From Lichenostomus cassidix (Eukaryota > Chordata > Aves > Passeriformes > Meliphagidae), in contig CM039182.1 in NCBI GenBank assembly GCA_008360975.2, positions 93,891,443 to 93,955,442 on the forward strand: a DNA stretch of 64,000 nucleotides. Direction: 5' to 3'. Position 1 is the stretch's first letter; the number at the start of each line of letters is the position of its first letter. Position numbers and translations under genes: made by a program. Below the pieces are notes generated by a model, which was given only the letters and a program-made list of their open reading frames with translations, had not been told where the DNA came from and did not search any database. Below, in pieces: positions 13,379-27,100 of this stretch.

Positions 13379-16300
13379 CTGTGTGGGTACGGATGTGAGC
13401 TAGGAAGGCCATGGAATTGCTACTTCTACACATCTTCCCACAATACTTGCAGACATTGCCTTGGTTCTCTTCCCTTTCCCTGTTTATTTGCTCAGTGTCT
13501 TCAACAATATATTTATTCACTTCCCGCAGCAGCTCTTCATGTTGCTCTTTGATGTGAAGAAACAAGCTCTGCTCTGAATCGAAGGGCTCTGTGCACTTCA
13601 AACACTTAAAGGTTGCCCCTCCTTCGGGCAGCTCCTCCACACTCGCCTGCTCATTTCGCATGTGCCCAGCACTGGCCAAGTGCTGGTGCAGGTTGCTTTC
13701 TGTGTAAAATGATTTTCCACAGAGTAAGCAATGAAAATGCTTTTCTTTTGAAGGATGTTTCATGGCTATGTGAACATTTAGTCCACTCAAACCATCTGCT
13801 AGAAAGCCACAGTCATCGCAGCGAATACGTGTCGATTCCCCAAGAGAAATTCCTTCTGACTTCTTCTTTTTCCCACCACTTGTTGAAGTTTCTGCTTTCA
13901 CTGTGAACTCACTAGCTTTCACTGCCCCTGACATCTGTCCTTCTGCAGAATGGTCAGTGGCCTCCCCATCTTGATGACTGTTTAACCTCACTATAGAAGA
14001 ATCAAACTTGCCAACATTTTGCATTGCCTTTCCTTTATCATCAGCACTGATAACTGTTTCTAAAGCCTCATTACTACTTTCTTGCGTGCCCTCAGCTGTT
14101 GAGCCATCTGCCTCCCAAACATTGTTATTTATAGTTACTTCAGCTTCACGTTGTGCTTCCATAAGGGCTTCTTCCTCCTCCCCAGTGGGATCCTCTCTGA
14201 AACTTCTGTTGCCATCTAAACTATGTATATTTTGTACTGTTTCTCCAGTGTTTCCAGCAAAATTTGATTGCTCTACTGCACTACTTGTTTCTGGAAGACT
14301 TAGCATAAGTGGGTTATTTTTCTTCAGTGATTTTTTTTTGAGACTGTCTTTGTCTCTACACTTTACTTCTGGGTTTTCACTATTTTCTTCCAAGCTTTCC
14401 ACACCTTTTTCTGAATTTGTGTTGCTTGATCTATTTTGATTTTCTGCAGTGCAATCTGAGTTGAACAGCTCCTGACCATGCTCCTTTTTCTGCACCTCAC
14501 AAGTACCTGTTTCTTTAACTGATACTTCCTTGACAAGTTCAACTACTTTATCTTTCTGAGAAGTTTGCTGGAATCCTTCACAAAAAGGGTTTTCTCCTCC
14601 ATTTTTAGACTCCCCATCAAATCCATCTCCTACTGCTTTTGGGCAACTGACGTCTTTAGAGATTCCCGGAGATGTATTTTTATCTAAGACAGTGCACTCA
14701 GTTAAGCTTTTACTTATGTGATCACCTTCTGATGCATCATTGGCACATTTTGTTTCACCTAAAATAGTTTTTGATTCTCCTGCACTGCAATGGTGCTCAT
14801 CTTGAGGCAAAGCAGTGCCTTCTTTAGTGATATTTGCTGTACTTGCCTCCTCCCCAGAAGAAGAATAAACATAAGATTCTCTTCTAATTTTATGTTTCTC
14901 TGTTGCTGCATGCCTTATCATCTCTCTGCGAGTAACAGCATAGTAGTCACAAGCCTTGCAGTAGTACTCAAATTGTTTAGTATGTTTTCGTTTCACATGC
15001 AGCTCTAAAGAAGCGGCAGAATGAGCAGTGAAGCTGCAGTGTACACACTTGTTGTCGTTTGCACCCATGGCTCTTCTCTGGAAATTTGGGTCGCAGTCTT
15101 GAGCAACCCTCGGTGGTTCCAGCAACACACGTTGGTTTGTATTTAATGGATTGCTAGCAGGCTGCAAATCTGGCAGCATAGTGGCATTTGCAGCATGTCC
15201 TCGCTCAACCTCCTGGTTGTCTAAGACAGAACTTTCCAAATCTGATGACTGGCCACAATCCTCAACATGTTCAGAAAAAACAGTCATGGGGCTGTTAATC
15301 CTCTTGCTCATGGATTCAAAATTACCTCCTTCAGGGCTAACGATGATCTCCGAGTTCTGCTTTCCACATCCTTCTATTTCAACACGACTTTTGTGTTTTT
15401 TGGTTGCACAGTGGCGTTCCATATCTCCTTTGGTGACAGTGTAGTAATTGCAAACCTTACACAAATAGCTGTACTCATGACTGTGCTTTCGCCTGATGTG
15501 AACAGTTAAATTTGTAACACTGGAGGCCAAAAGGCCACAATGGGTACACGTCCTAGAAATAGTACCTCTAGGTTTCCCTCCTTTGGATGCATTAGCTAAA
15601 ACCAATTCATTTTCACCAATCCTTGGCTCAAGTGGAACAAAATCCTTATTTCTCAATAGGTTTTCCATGGAAGAGGACGAAACATGTACAATTTCTTTAT
15701 CCAACTCTGTATTTCCACTTCCAGAACTGGAAGGATCCACCACTGACTTAATGCCACCAACACCAACACAAACCTTTACAATACAGTCTTCAAAACGTAG
15801 TCCAATGTTGTTTTTCCTGGCATTCTCAAGATGCTTGCTTCTTTTGATATGTTTCTCCATTCCTTCCTTACTCAGTGAGTAGAGATTACATGCTTTGCAA
15901 AGGTAGTGATACTCTTGTGCATGCCGGAGTTTTATGTGCCTTGTAAGAACTGTGGAAGATCTTGTCTTATAAAAACACTTTTTACATTGAAATTGGGTTT
16001 TATTCAGAACAGAATGCTTTTGTTCGTTTCTATGATTTATGAAGGAAGAGTCTGGAGTTTTTGCTTGCATTGACACTTCCATTTCCTTTGCAAGTCTTTG
16101 GCTATTGTTTGATACTGAGTCAGTGTAAGGTACCACTTGCAAGGTCTGATCACTGTTACTCAAAGGAGTAGCTTGCCGAAATAATGAACCATCGTGCTTC
16201 TCATTTTTTTGATGATTTATCAGCTCTTCTTCCAATTGAAAAAAAAGAACACAAGTTGGACAACTATGAGACATATTATGCACTTCACTCATATGGCTTT

Positions 16301-18187
16301 GAAGGCTGACCACATTCAAGCTGGTAAATGAACAGAGTTGACAATTAAAGCTACAACCTCCCATCTGGGGTTCATCGTCCTGACACTCTTGCTTTATGTC
16401 TTCCCTGACTCCAGAGGAATAGCTACACATCTGACAATGAAACTGGATCTTTTTTGTATGAAGCCTTGCAACATGAGTTTCCAAACTTTCTTGGTCATGA
16501 AAAACATGACCACAATCTGTGCAAGTATGGAGAGCACCATCATCAGCAGTAAGTTTAATTTCAGAATCTTTAGCATCTGCAGTGCTAGAAGAAGAGGTAT
16601 TTGGCTTATATTCAGTCAGATCTTGTATTTCTGCAGTAGTATTACAATTACTTTTAGTATCTGTTTCTAGTTCTGTATGTGACATAGGGCTTGATTCATC
16701 ATGTTTAAGCTGTGTGCTGGACATAAGCTTCTCATGCACTCTCTGAGTTTCAGACTTGGGTCTCTTACTATTACCCAAAAAGCTGTATCTTCTTTTAACC
16801 TGTCTTTTTAATCTAGAAGACCCACTCTGTCCAAATGAGGACCTTAACAAGAAAACATTTCTTTTATGTTTCAGTCTATCAAATCTCTTTGTCCTGTGTA
16901 AACTGTCAACTAGCTTTTTGGGAGTTGGAAGGAATTCTGTTTTGTGCAAGATATTTTTTGATGATCCTGGTATTTCTAGTTTTTCAGTATGGACTTCATC
17001 ATTTCCCTCTATACCAGAAGAAAGCAACATTTCTTCTGTCATAGTATCTGTTTTTTCAGTGGGATTATTTGAAGATGGTATCATTTCAACAAGTTCACTG
17101 CTATCGTTTTGTTTAGACAAGCTTACTTTTGAGCCTTTCAGTGCACTGCAAACACTTATTTCTTTTGCATCAGCAGTCCTTGCCCTTAATTTATTGGTCC
17201 CAGGTTTTGCCCTGACATTCCTCTCTTTGGTTGCAGTAGATTGTTGGTTTTTAAAGGATTTTTTTGTCAATATCTGTACAAATCCTCCCCGTGCAGCAAG
17301 ATTTTGGCGTCGAAGGTGAGTCTTGCCAAGGAAATGAGAATTCAGGAGACTCTCATCAGCACTCTGAAAACCACAAAGCTCACAACAAAATATCTTGGAT
17401 TTCTCAGCATCTTGCTTAACATGAGTATGCAACGTTGAACTACACTCAGCCGTGCAACTATGGTGAGGGCGTGTTTGCTCTTTGGATGGTTTAGAGAGGT
17501 TTTCTCGTTTATGTTTTCCCTTATTAGAGCAGGAAGGTAAACACTGATCACTCATTTTGCCTTTGGGATCTTTGTGTATGTTTCCAATTGTACAGACAAC
17601 ACTGATTTCTTCTGGAGAATATAATTTATCAGGCACAACAGCTGACACCTCTTCTGAATGTTTATTTTCCTTCTGAATTTTCAATATGGCATCATCATCA
17701 GCACATCTGAAATCATAACGTAGGCACAGGATATCTGAATTAAATATGTCACTACCAGGGCAACTGGTGATTCCTTCTTTGTTTACAACTCCAGCTGTCA
17801 TACTACCTGCTCCTCCAGCTAAAACTTTTTGCAATTTCCTTCCACTATCTTTCATGTCTTCTGAAGAACTCTGCTTTCTTTTTCTGGACACATTTGCAAG
17901 TTTGTCTGCTTCAACAACATCCAGGTTTGGTGAGCCTGATAATGCTTTTTTGCTTGTGCCATTCTCTTTTCCTTTCTTTTCAAGGTCCCTGAACACTTCA
18001 TCTGATATAAACCTTGTTTTCTGCAGAGATGAAGAGTCACATCCAGCATTTTCTCCTGATGTATTTCTTGGGGATTCTTCTGTCAACTCAACTTGTAAAT
18101 TCTCATCAACATCATCTCTCTTCTTGTTTTCCTCCCCATCCATTCTCAACAGTGATTTTATCAATTGTAGATCATTTGGCTTAGTAC
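13379..18187 (-). CDS. ZNF407: ZNF407 giant coding exon (exon 2), zinc finger protein 407
   Basis: This is a nuclear C2H2 zinc-finger protein; the family member is known as a DNA-binding transcription regulator. The ATG at 18143-18141 (protein starts MDGEENKKRD) has A at -3 and G at +4. An acceptor (TTTTGTAG) ends at 18188 and a donor (ACACAG/GTATGG) follows 13379, giving 1588 codons plus one base (phase 1). Counting from that Met, fingers lie near residues 253-276, 541-562, 570-595 (degenerate, no HH pair), 601-622, 628-650, 720-741, 749-771, 866-887, 895-917, 1033-1054, 1062-1084, 1442-1464, 1472-1494, 1514-1535 and 1565-1587. Long acidic or serine-rich linkers separate them. The exon ends in HTG, inside a finger linker, and continues in the 7286-7400 exon. 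Identity rests on this layout, the following exon and synteny with CNDP1. If intron 2 is not spliced, translation adds only GMEML before a stop. Confidence 0.
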
Positions 18188-21100
18188 CTACAAAACAAAA
18201 GAGTTATTATTAATCTTTTATGCAAACTTGAAGGTTAAAAAAATCAAATTAAAAAATCCATGCAATATAGAAAATTACAACCATGGCAGGAAGACTGACA
18301 CAATGAAAGGTATGAGGTGACATTTTCAGCACGGTATCTAAACCACCTTCAAGGCACTTGGTTACGGAGCTCTCACTGTGATGACCACCATGTGAGCAAA
18401 CCACTTAGACTCCATAGTTTTTGTGTGATCAAGTAATCTTCTACATGCTTTAAACTTGGGCAGACAAATGTGACCTTTGCTTCTGGAAGTATATTTAGGA
18501 CACAAAATACTAACAGCTTTCAGGGAACTGCTCATGGAATATTTAACTTATCCTGAACTAGAAAATCAGCTTCCCAAATTTAAAAGTTCTGAGGAGGAAA
18601 TAATCATGACTGCAACAACAAGCAAAACAAAGCAAACACAAATGGTAAATATTGTAAGTATGCAGCTTACTTTCCTTCCTCTGTTAGATTACCTGCTGAA
18701 GATGCAAAACACAAATAGAACCATGTTCTAAAATAACATGCCACAAGTACAGCTCTCCATCATTCCTAAAATATCCGCTAAAACTTTACTTCCCAACTGG
18801 GGAGGCGGGAGGAGAAAAAAACAGTCATGAAATAGCCAGGCAGAGAAGGGCAGCACCTTTGAAATCCAGCACAAACTCTAACCATCCAAATAGTTACCAA
18901 GAGCTTTTGCTCAACTGCCCAGTGTGACCCTCCTGCTCCCAAGAAGATATCGCCTCTACAAAACGGATGCTACCAACACAGTTTATAAGAGGGATGGGGG
19001 TGGGAAATCAAATCTTGACATTTATTACCTTTTAATTTTGATATGAAGCAACTGAGAATTGAAAATGCATTTCATTTTAACAGATGATTAAATACTAAAT
19101 GTTTATCTACGTGCTTTACACTATGATTTAAACATCAATTTGCTGCAGATCCAAGTATTCAGTTTTTTTGTTCAGTTACCCATTGAATGAGGCCATGACC
19201 ACAATTGTAAGTACTTCCTGACAAGATTAAGTAATTGCAATGTTGATACAGATAACACTGGGTACAAAAAACTATTCAAGTACATGCTAAAAAAATAATT
19301 ATGCTTAATTTTGAGGACAAAGTAGGAAAGTTTCAAACTGAGAAAATAAATTCAAATCAGTTGGACTTATTACCCATGGAAGTAAAAACGTGTTTTTCTC
19401 CTTAAGAATAATTTATGGAAGGCCCCTAAGGAATTGAGTGCACATTAGTTGCACACACTGAACAGTTTTTCAACTGCAGGTCTCTCATTGAGCTGAAGCA
19501 CTGACCAAACCTATACCGAGCTAGTTATATCTCAATAACAAGAGAACAACCACCTCTAGAAAACAACAGCCCCTTGAAGGATCACAATATTGTCCCCTAA
19601 ATGTGGTTTTCTGATTCTTATGCACTACTGTTTTTCTTTGTTCACAAAACCAAGACAAACTTATCACAATTATTCAGAAGGAAAACAGACAGGTCTATAT
19701 TCTCACTGGTATAAGTCAGCACACTGTTAGCATGTTCAAAAATGCTACAGCAATTAATAGCAGGACCAAATAAAGTGCAAGTTTACCCAGAAAAGGTTAT
19801 GAGCACTGTTTGGGATTCAGAAAAAAAGATGAGGTGAAAATTATGTGGTTTAACTGCAGTACAGCTTTATTTATATAATGCAAAATATCAAATTACTTCA
19901 GTGACGAGTGTCTCCTGTTTAAACAAGCAACTATGGGTCCTTTGCCTTGCTGCACCTCCACAGCAGATTCCCAGCCCACCATTGAGACCTGATCACTCTT
20001 CCCTTGCATGGCCTGGGGAAGAACAGCACTTTTTCTGCTTTACAAGACAATTTGCACTCTCAAATCAATTCTCCATCTTCTTTATAGGATACTTTCCTCT
20101 CATACCATATGATTTAACAGAAAACTTGTCCAGCAGTGAACTAATACTGACATTGAACATTTCCACCATCAAAGGTTGCATTGGGATAATTAGGGATTTG
20201 TTCATCAACAGAACTGTATCCTTTTCTGCCACTCCCTTGCAAATTCAGCTCATCTCCACCAGCCACTCGCACACCTAAAAAAGATTATCTGCACAGTCTA
20301 TGCAGCTTTAGCCTCGTTTCTCAGCATTTGTACAGTAACTCTCCAACACAAGTTCATCCTGCTCTGTGCTCACATCACAATTCCAGTTCTGGTGTCCAAT
20401 TTTATCTCCCTCTCAACTGTCCTGCACCTGTTATGGATTTTTCTAGTGCTCAGGAAAAAAAATGTATTTCCTCTATTTTATCTTTGTAAGCTGTTTGTGG
20501 TAAGAAGTACAAACTACCTGCTAGAAAAGTGAAAAATGCAAAACATAAATCTCATAGGTACTGCCAATTACCTCAGTATGAAATTAAAATAATCACATGT
20601 GCAATACAAATACGCTAAGATGCCTTACACCCAAGACTTCTTGCCTAATTCCTTATCTCTGCCTTCCATTTCATGACAAACTTCTAGCACACAGACTGGG
20701 GCTGCACTCTGTTCCATTGACAGGCTGTTCTCCTAAAGTCAGCAGCCTCTCTTCTACCCCCACAACCACTATTATCAAGGCGATCGCTCTCCAGCTGCAC
20801 AGCAGGCTACGTGTGGCAACAATTAACAATGCACTTTTACCAAATTCATCGCTACCACACATCTAAGTTTCCATTAAAATAGTCTACCCCAGCACACCTT
20901 TCCCACAGTTACATTTGCCTCCATCCTACCTCCATATAATCTGTGTCAAAAAACCACTACAAGGGAGCCTGCACCTGCATGAAACCACAATCCAGAATGT
21001 ATTCTCTATGAAAGAAAACAACTGTGAGGCAGTTGTTGCTGTTTCTCTAAAACTACCCCTATATTAATTAATCTAAAGAATTAAATAACCTCCAATTTCC

Positions 21101-24100
21101 TTTACCTCTCTCTTAAAGCTGCTTTTAGGACAAGATTGCACATATTCTGATAGACTTTTAATGGCTACTGTCACTATTTTTGCTGGGACCATGATCAGCA
21201 ATTTGCTGAACTCTGCTCAGTTCTCCACATCTCACTCAAGATCTGGAGCACTGGACCACAGCACTGGACCATGTCTCTGCTTCTTCCTGCAAGAACCTTT
21301 GCTCAGATCACACTGCTGTCCCTCTAACACAAATTCAATAGCACATACCTCATCTTTCTTGATGGCAGAGTAGTGTCTCAGTCCCAAAGGGAGCTGTGAG
21401 CTCCTTCCTGCATGGATGTATTGCAGGAATGGTTATCTCTGCTTGAAGAAGGCATTCAGAACACCATTAGCCACCTCTAGGCAAAAGAAGCCTGTAGTGC
21501 TTCCTCTGCTGTAAGCTTCTCTCCCAAAAGCCCCTTCCCAGATCTGCCACAGGGCCGGAGGACAATGGCAAAGCACAAATTGGTCATAAATCTGTGTGGT
21601 CCGAATCTTCCTCTGCCTCCCTAAGCAAATTCACCTCTGCTCTCATCAAAGCCACCACACTAATTAAGGGCTATCCTGCAGTTGGCATTGTAATATAGAA
21701 GAATCAAAGCATTGGAGAAGGCATCAACAGCACTCAAAGTCTGGGCAATCCCAGTGGCCACATATGGTCAAATGGGTTTCTTTTTGCAAAATTAATCTTA
21801 GATCAAGCCTTAGTCTGGCACAGGAATCATCATCACAAGTGAAGAATCAGCATCTGGAATTTTATTAACCTAATCTAAGAACACACTCTAGATGCAACAA
21901 GTAACCCTCTGAAGCCACTGCACCATACTTAAGCACATGCTTAAGTCTAAATCCGACTTCTTAGTGTGATTGAGTGAGCCTTTTGATAGCAATGTAATGC
22001 TGCCAAACTCGTACAGCAGCAGGAATGGGGAAGATCAGCTCTTGAACCACCTTATTCATTATTATGGACCAACAAGACTAAAATCAATCCAAGATGTAAA
22101 CCTTCGTGTGTTTCCTGCTACCTGCATCTTTTAAAGCATCATCTGGAAACATTTTTACAAATAACAAATGCTTCAAGTGCAACAATACGTAACCACCTAA
22201 TGTCTTGCATAAATAAACTGAAATGTATTTCTATAAGCTCCAAGACTGCGCCAATGGTAATGCCAGGCACAGCACAGCAGAAGACTGGAGCTCAGGATCA
22301 ATCCCAAGCTAAGCAGACAGCAGTCAAATCCTCAGTATTTCTATAGTTTAAAAGCTGGTTCTGTCAAACAGCACTCTCTTAACATCTTATTCGATGTTCA
22401 AAATGAAGCTGTGCTAACTCAAAAGTGGGTTGACTTTTTGTAACATAAATCTTTTGTTAATGTTCATATAAATCAAGTATAGCTGAACAGATCCTTAAAG
22501 GATATGACCAAAAATTAATTTCCCACATTAGCTTCAGGTTAACAAATTCTTCTGCTTGGAGACAGTCATACATTACCTAATGCATTTTAAGGTTCTTTGC
22601 AGCACAGTGCTGTTCCTGAGTTTTGGAAAGAAACCTGTTGTGACCTCAACATTTTTGCTCAGAAAAAGCTGATCTCAGTAGTTCTACTGTAAATAGATGC
22701 TGTAACATAGTGATTTTCTTCAATAATATTCTAAGTATCTGAAAGAAGTGAAACACGTCTTTAAGATGTTCAAAAGCAGAATATTTGTCACGTATGTTAC
22801 ATCTGCAAGGCCAACTATCTAAATCCCTACAGAATGTATGAGAAGACACATATTTTTAAATTGAAAGTGCGTAATATATAGTATTTTGGCTGTATCACAT
22901 AAACCAGTATAGCTAAAGATTCTCTCTTTTCATCTATTGAGATTTACAAATCATCAGAATTGTGAAGACTTAGTTTCAGTATTTAAACTACTTTAAAAGA
23001 GATCCCACAATTCAGCATTATCTCATTATCTGTAAAGTAGAAAATTCATACAAAAATATTAGAAAAATAGCATTTCTTGAGCTGCCATCACTATTCTTTA
23101 CTTGATAACAACACACTTTTGCACTCTTCGTATAAAGCTTTTTTCTATATTGACACAGCGTCTGCTACAGTTCCATGCACAAGCATAAGTCATTTGCAGA
23201 CAGAAGCTATTTTCTTTGATGAAAATAGAGAACATTGGATTTGAGAGTTCTAATTTTTCATCACTGATCCAAAAAACAGTATATAATGTTTTACTATGCA
23301 ATTAAGCTTTTCAGTGTAAGACTTGTACCACCCTAATCCTCAGATGAAATTTAGAAAGTAGTAATGTTAAATTAAGATCAAAAGGACATGGAATTTAGTG
23401 ATGATCCATCAAAACCTGTAGTAAGCTGCAAAGTTCTTCAACTTGATGGTCAATACAATTTTATTTACTTCTGGTTTTGGTCATAGACCAAGAGAATGGG
23501 GAGGGATGTGCACAGAAGAACACAGAAAAAAAGTTTATTTACAAGTACTAACTTTACTTCTTTCTTTATTATTATTTTTATGCTAATCCTGGCATTAGAA
23601 TTTCCAGAGCACTTCTCAGTCACAGTACCATTGTCTCCAAGTATTCAATGCCCAATCTGCAGTGTTTGTAAAGAATGTGACATATGGAAAACAGAGTTTT
23701 ATTTTGTCCCAGTAAAAATTCCTTTTCAGACAATTAATTCTTTCAATGAAATCATGGATACAATGAAGCAAAATCATTTTAATGAGATCGTTAAATAGCC
23801 TGCACAAAACTGCATGTTAACAACTCATCTCAACATACAACTTTGTGTCAAATAAGCATCTTCTCAGGGGCATAACATCCTTCCTAAATCAAACCATACA
23901 TCTGTCTCATAGCCCTACAAAGTTACCTCACTTGCTTCGGAGAGACTAATCCAAGCTAACAGTCTCCTCAATAATGGAATACAGGAAACAATATGGTTGT
24001 CAATTCAAATGGAACAAAGACAACCTTTTTTTGAGAATTTGATGACACCTATTACAAACATTTGTTTTCCCTTGCAGCTCAAAAATGCTGGAACTTTGAG

Positions 24101-27100
24101 CCTTGCATTGTGAGCCTGCTCTTCAAATAAAGCCACCCTTTTTCCTAGGACAGCAAAATCTCCACAGGAGACTTCCAAACAAGCTGCAGACTTCCAAGAC
24201 TAAAGACTTTGAAATTCCACACAGATCTATCCAGAATAGTTCAAGTGACAAAATAAAAAGCCCCCTTTTAATCATCCCCTCTGTATCACTTAAAATGGCA
24301 AGTTATCTGCATCCATTAATTTCATTTTTTCACAGCCACCAGAAAGAACTGTAACAGCATCACAGGGAAATGCACCTGCAATACTACCCATATCCTGCTT
24401 GCTTCTGCTTCCAAATCACTCAGAGTGCTTCCAGGCGAGCAGAAACTCCTGAATTCCTGACATAATGAACATGTTCTTTACTTCATACCAACCAAAAAAA
24501 AAAAAAAAAAAAAAAAAAGGTGGGGAAGGCTCCCTAGTTCATCATCATTCAGAAAGAACCAAATGCTGCTAAATGCAGCAGGGACCACTGATTAGATCAG
24601 CTTTGAAGAGGAAGTCCAAAAAGACACACACAGATATATACTCAATTCAAGTGCTGTCAGAATCAATAAGAATGTATATCCAAGACAGAGAATCAGCGGA
24701 AATGCACTAGTATCTCCTAAAAATTGTTATATAACCTCCAGATTTTCAATTTTTGAAAATTTAAGAAGGTCTGTATATTTTGAATTTTAAATCCAAAGAA
24801 TTCTGTTTCCAGAACAAGGCATACATATAACAATAGCAATAAAAATATTCAATAGAAATTTATGAGGATCCAAAAAAGACTGCATTTATATAGCACTGTG
24901 ATGGTTATGGATGAAAAGCACTCTTTAAATATTCTCAAAACACTTTAGAGACTTTATTAGGTCCAGGAAAGAAATGTTCATTTTCCACATACAGTAGCAT
25001 GCTCTTTCGTTTGTGGGAACTCTCCAAATGACACAACTTCATGCAAGACACAATTCTCACCACCTACACTAATTAAAACTAGAGAGAAGCAAAAAGTAAA
25101 ATACAATTTGAATCCCTTTCTATGGTTAGCCGTAGTACCCTCTTAAGTACAGTGGACCACGCTGGAACTTATAAGAGGAAGTACACAGGCACTATCACTG
25201 ACACTTGAAAAAATGTTGGAAGTCTTAACTTTTTCCTGAACTTCAGCAGCAAAAAATAAAAGCAAGTTGGAATTGCTGCTACTTGCAAATTGGCTTTTGC
25301 AAATTTTACCCTAGAAACCTGGTCCCAGAAGCCCTATTTTCTTCTTTAAAAACATAAGAAGTATGAATTTCCTAGAAGGCTACTCTGGTGTTTAATATTT
25401 GTGAAGACTTACTAAATTTCCATCAACCTTTGCTTAAAATTAAACCCAAACAACAAAAGATGGCTTTGTTGGCCCCTTGCTTAAAACTACCATTTCATAC
25501 AGAAAGCAACAAGAGGCCTCTACCACCACAGCCTGGGACACCTTTGTCTACTACTACTACTGTATTTATCACCAATTAAATTATCAAGAAAAGAATGCAT
25601 GCAGCAATCTGTGTATTTATGGACATGCTTCTCACTGTCGTGCACCCTGTTTTCATCATCTGCTGCCTCTTCAAGAAGCTCAGCTGACAAGAGCTGCATG
25701 AATGTTTGGCTGAACAGGTAACATAAAGACTTTGGATTTTTTGTGTGATAGGTTAACAAACTTTCCAGAAAATACGAAGTGTGCATATGCTTCTAAAGAA
25801 AAGGAGACGTTAATAAAAATAAAAGCATTCTGATGACCCCTTGTGGCCACTTCACACAAGGAAGTAATTGCATTCCATCTGAGAAAAGCAGATCAAACAG
25901 AAACGTTTTACATGTTCTATTGGCAGGCATATCTACAGAAATGACAGCCGATATTATTCAATTAGAACATATATTTATTAGAATGTACACATATATATGT
26001 CTGTCTATACCAAATTACTGTATTGCTGGTAGACACACAGACATACTAAAAAATTTAACCATTAGAAACAAAGCCACTTTTTTCTCTTCAATGAAACAGA
26101 AGTGAGCACACTGGAAGTACTTCACCTCAATCTTACAAGACATTCAAAATATACTTTTTTTCAGCTTTGATGTTTCAGCTCAGTTGCTTACATAAGGCAG
26201 AGGGTGATGGAGAGATGCACAGTGGAAGCAGGGGGCTGCCTCACACCAGGGTGCACTCAGAAAGGCTCTGTGTAATACATGATGTCCCAAATCCCTGCAG
26301 CACAGTTCTCCAGCACACTTTAGCAAAGCAAACAGACCAGCCTTTCCTTCTTTGTATCACTGGATTTATAACAAAAAGAAATTAATATCCTTCATTAGAA
26401 ATTAGTATAAAAAGGTGATAGCTGTACACAGACCTCATCTATGGGGAGAGGAAACCCTTAACATGCACAGGAAAAGCTGCACAGAGAAGTTGCATCAAAT
26501 CACACCTTTTCTCCTTAACACTTTCCTGTGATACATGCAAATGATCACAACAGTGCTGCTATGTCCTCTGCAACACATGGGGATTTTTCCCCCAATAACT
26601 TAGATAATCTCAACTGTGACTTAAACCATGCATAGCTGTGCAAAGCCTAACTTCCTCCAGAAGTAACTGTTACCTGCCTTCAGGTGAACAAACTCACGCT
26701 TCAGCTGTAGTCACTGCAGACCTTTTAATGCTACATAGTTCTGTACACTGAACAATTTAAGGATTACAACTGAATTTTACTCTGATTTCCATCACTATCT
26801 GTGTCAAGAGATAGAAACCAATATAAGACAACAATGGGATGCATACCAGTGTGACAGTGGCAATAGGAGTCCAAGCACTGGCAGTGTGGGATGATAACAA
26901 AAATTAGTCATGGCTTCTGTGGTGCTTGTGATACTAGTCAAGGGATACTACCATGGCATATCATGGAGCCTTTTCCCTTCCCCATCCTCAAGCCCTTCAC
27001 TGGAACTAAGCCATATAGCTATAAAAGCCTCCTTCACTCCAAATGAAGACGAAAAAGAGGCTGAAGGCCAAGCAGGCTCCCACTTCTCCCCAGCAAAACA

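Noticed and set aside
16756..17319. Plus-strand open frame of 187 codons opposite the ZNF407 exon
   Set aside because: Antisense shadow of the 4.8-kb coding exon, as are the other plus-strand frames between 13.6 and 18.2 kb.
24100..24518. Possible processed retrocopy before the A25 tract
   Set aside because: No reading frame or known transcript recognisable upstream and no flanking target duplication seen by eye.
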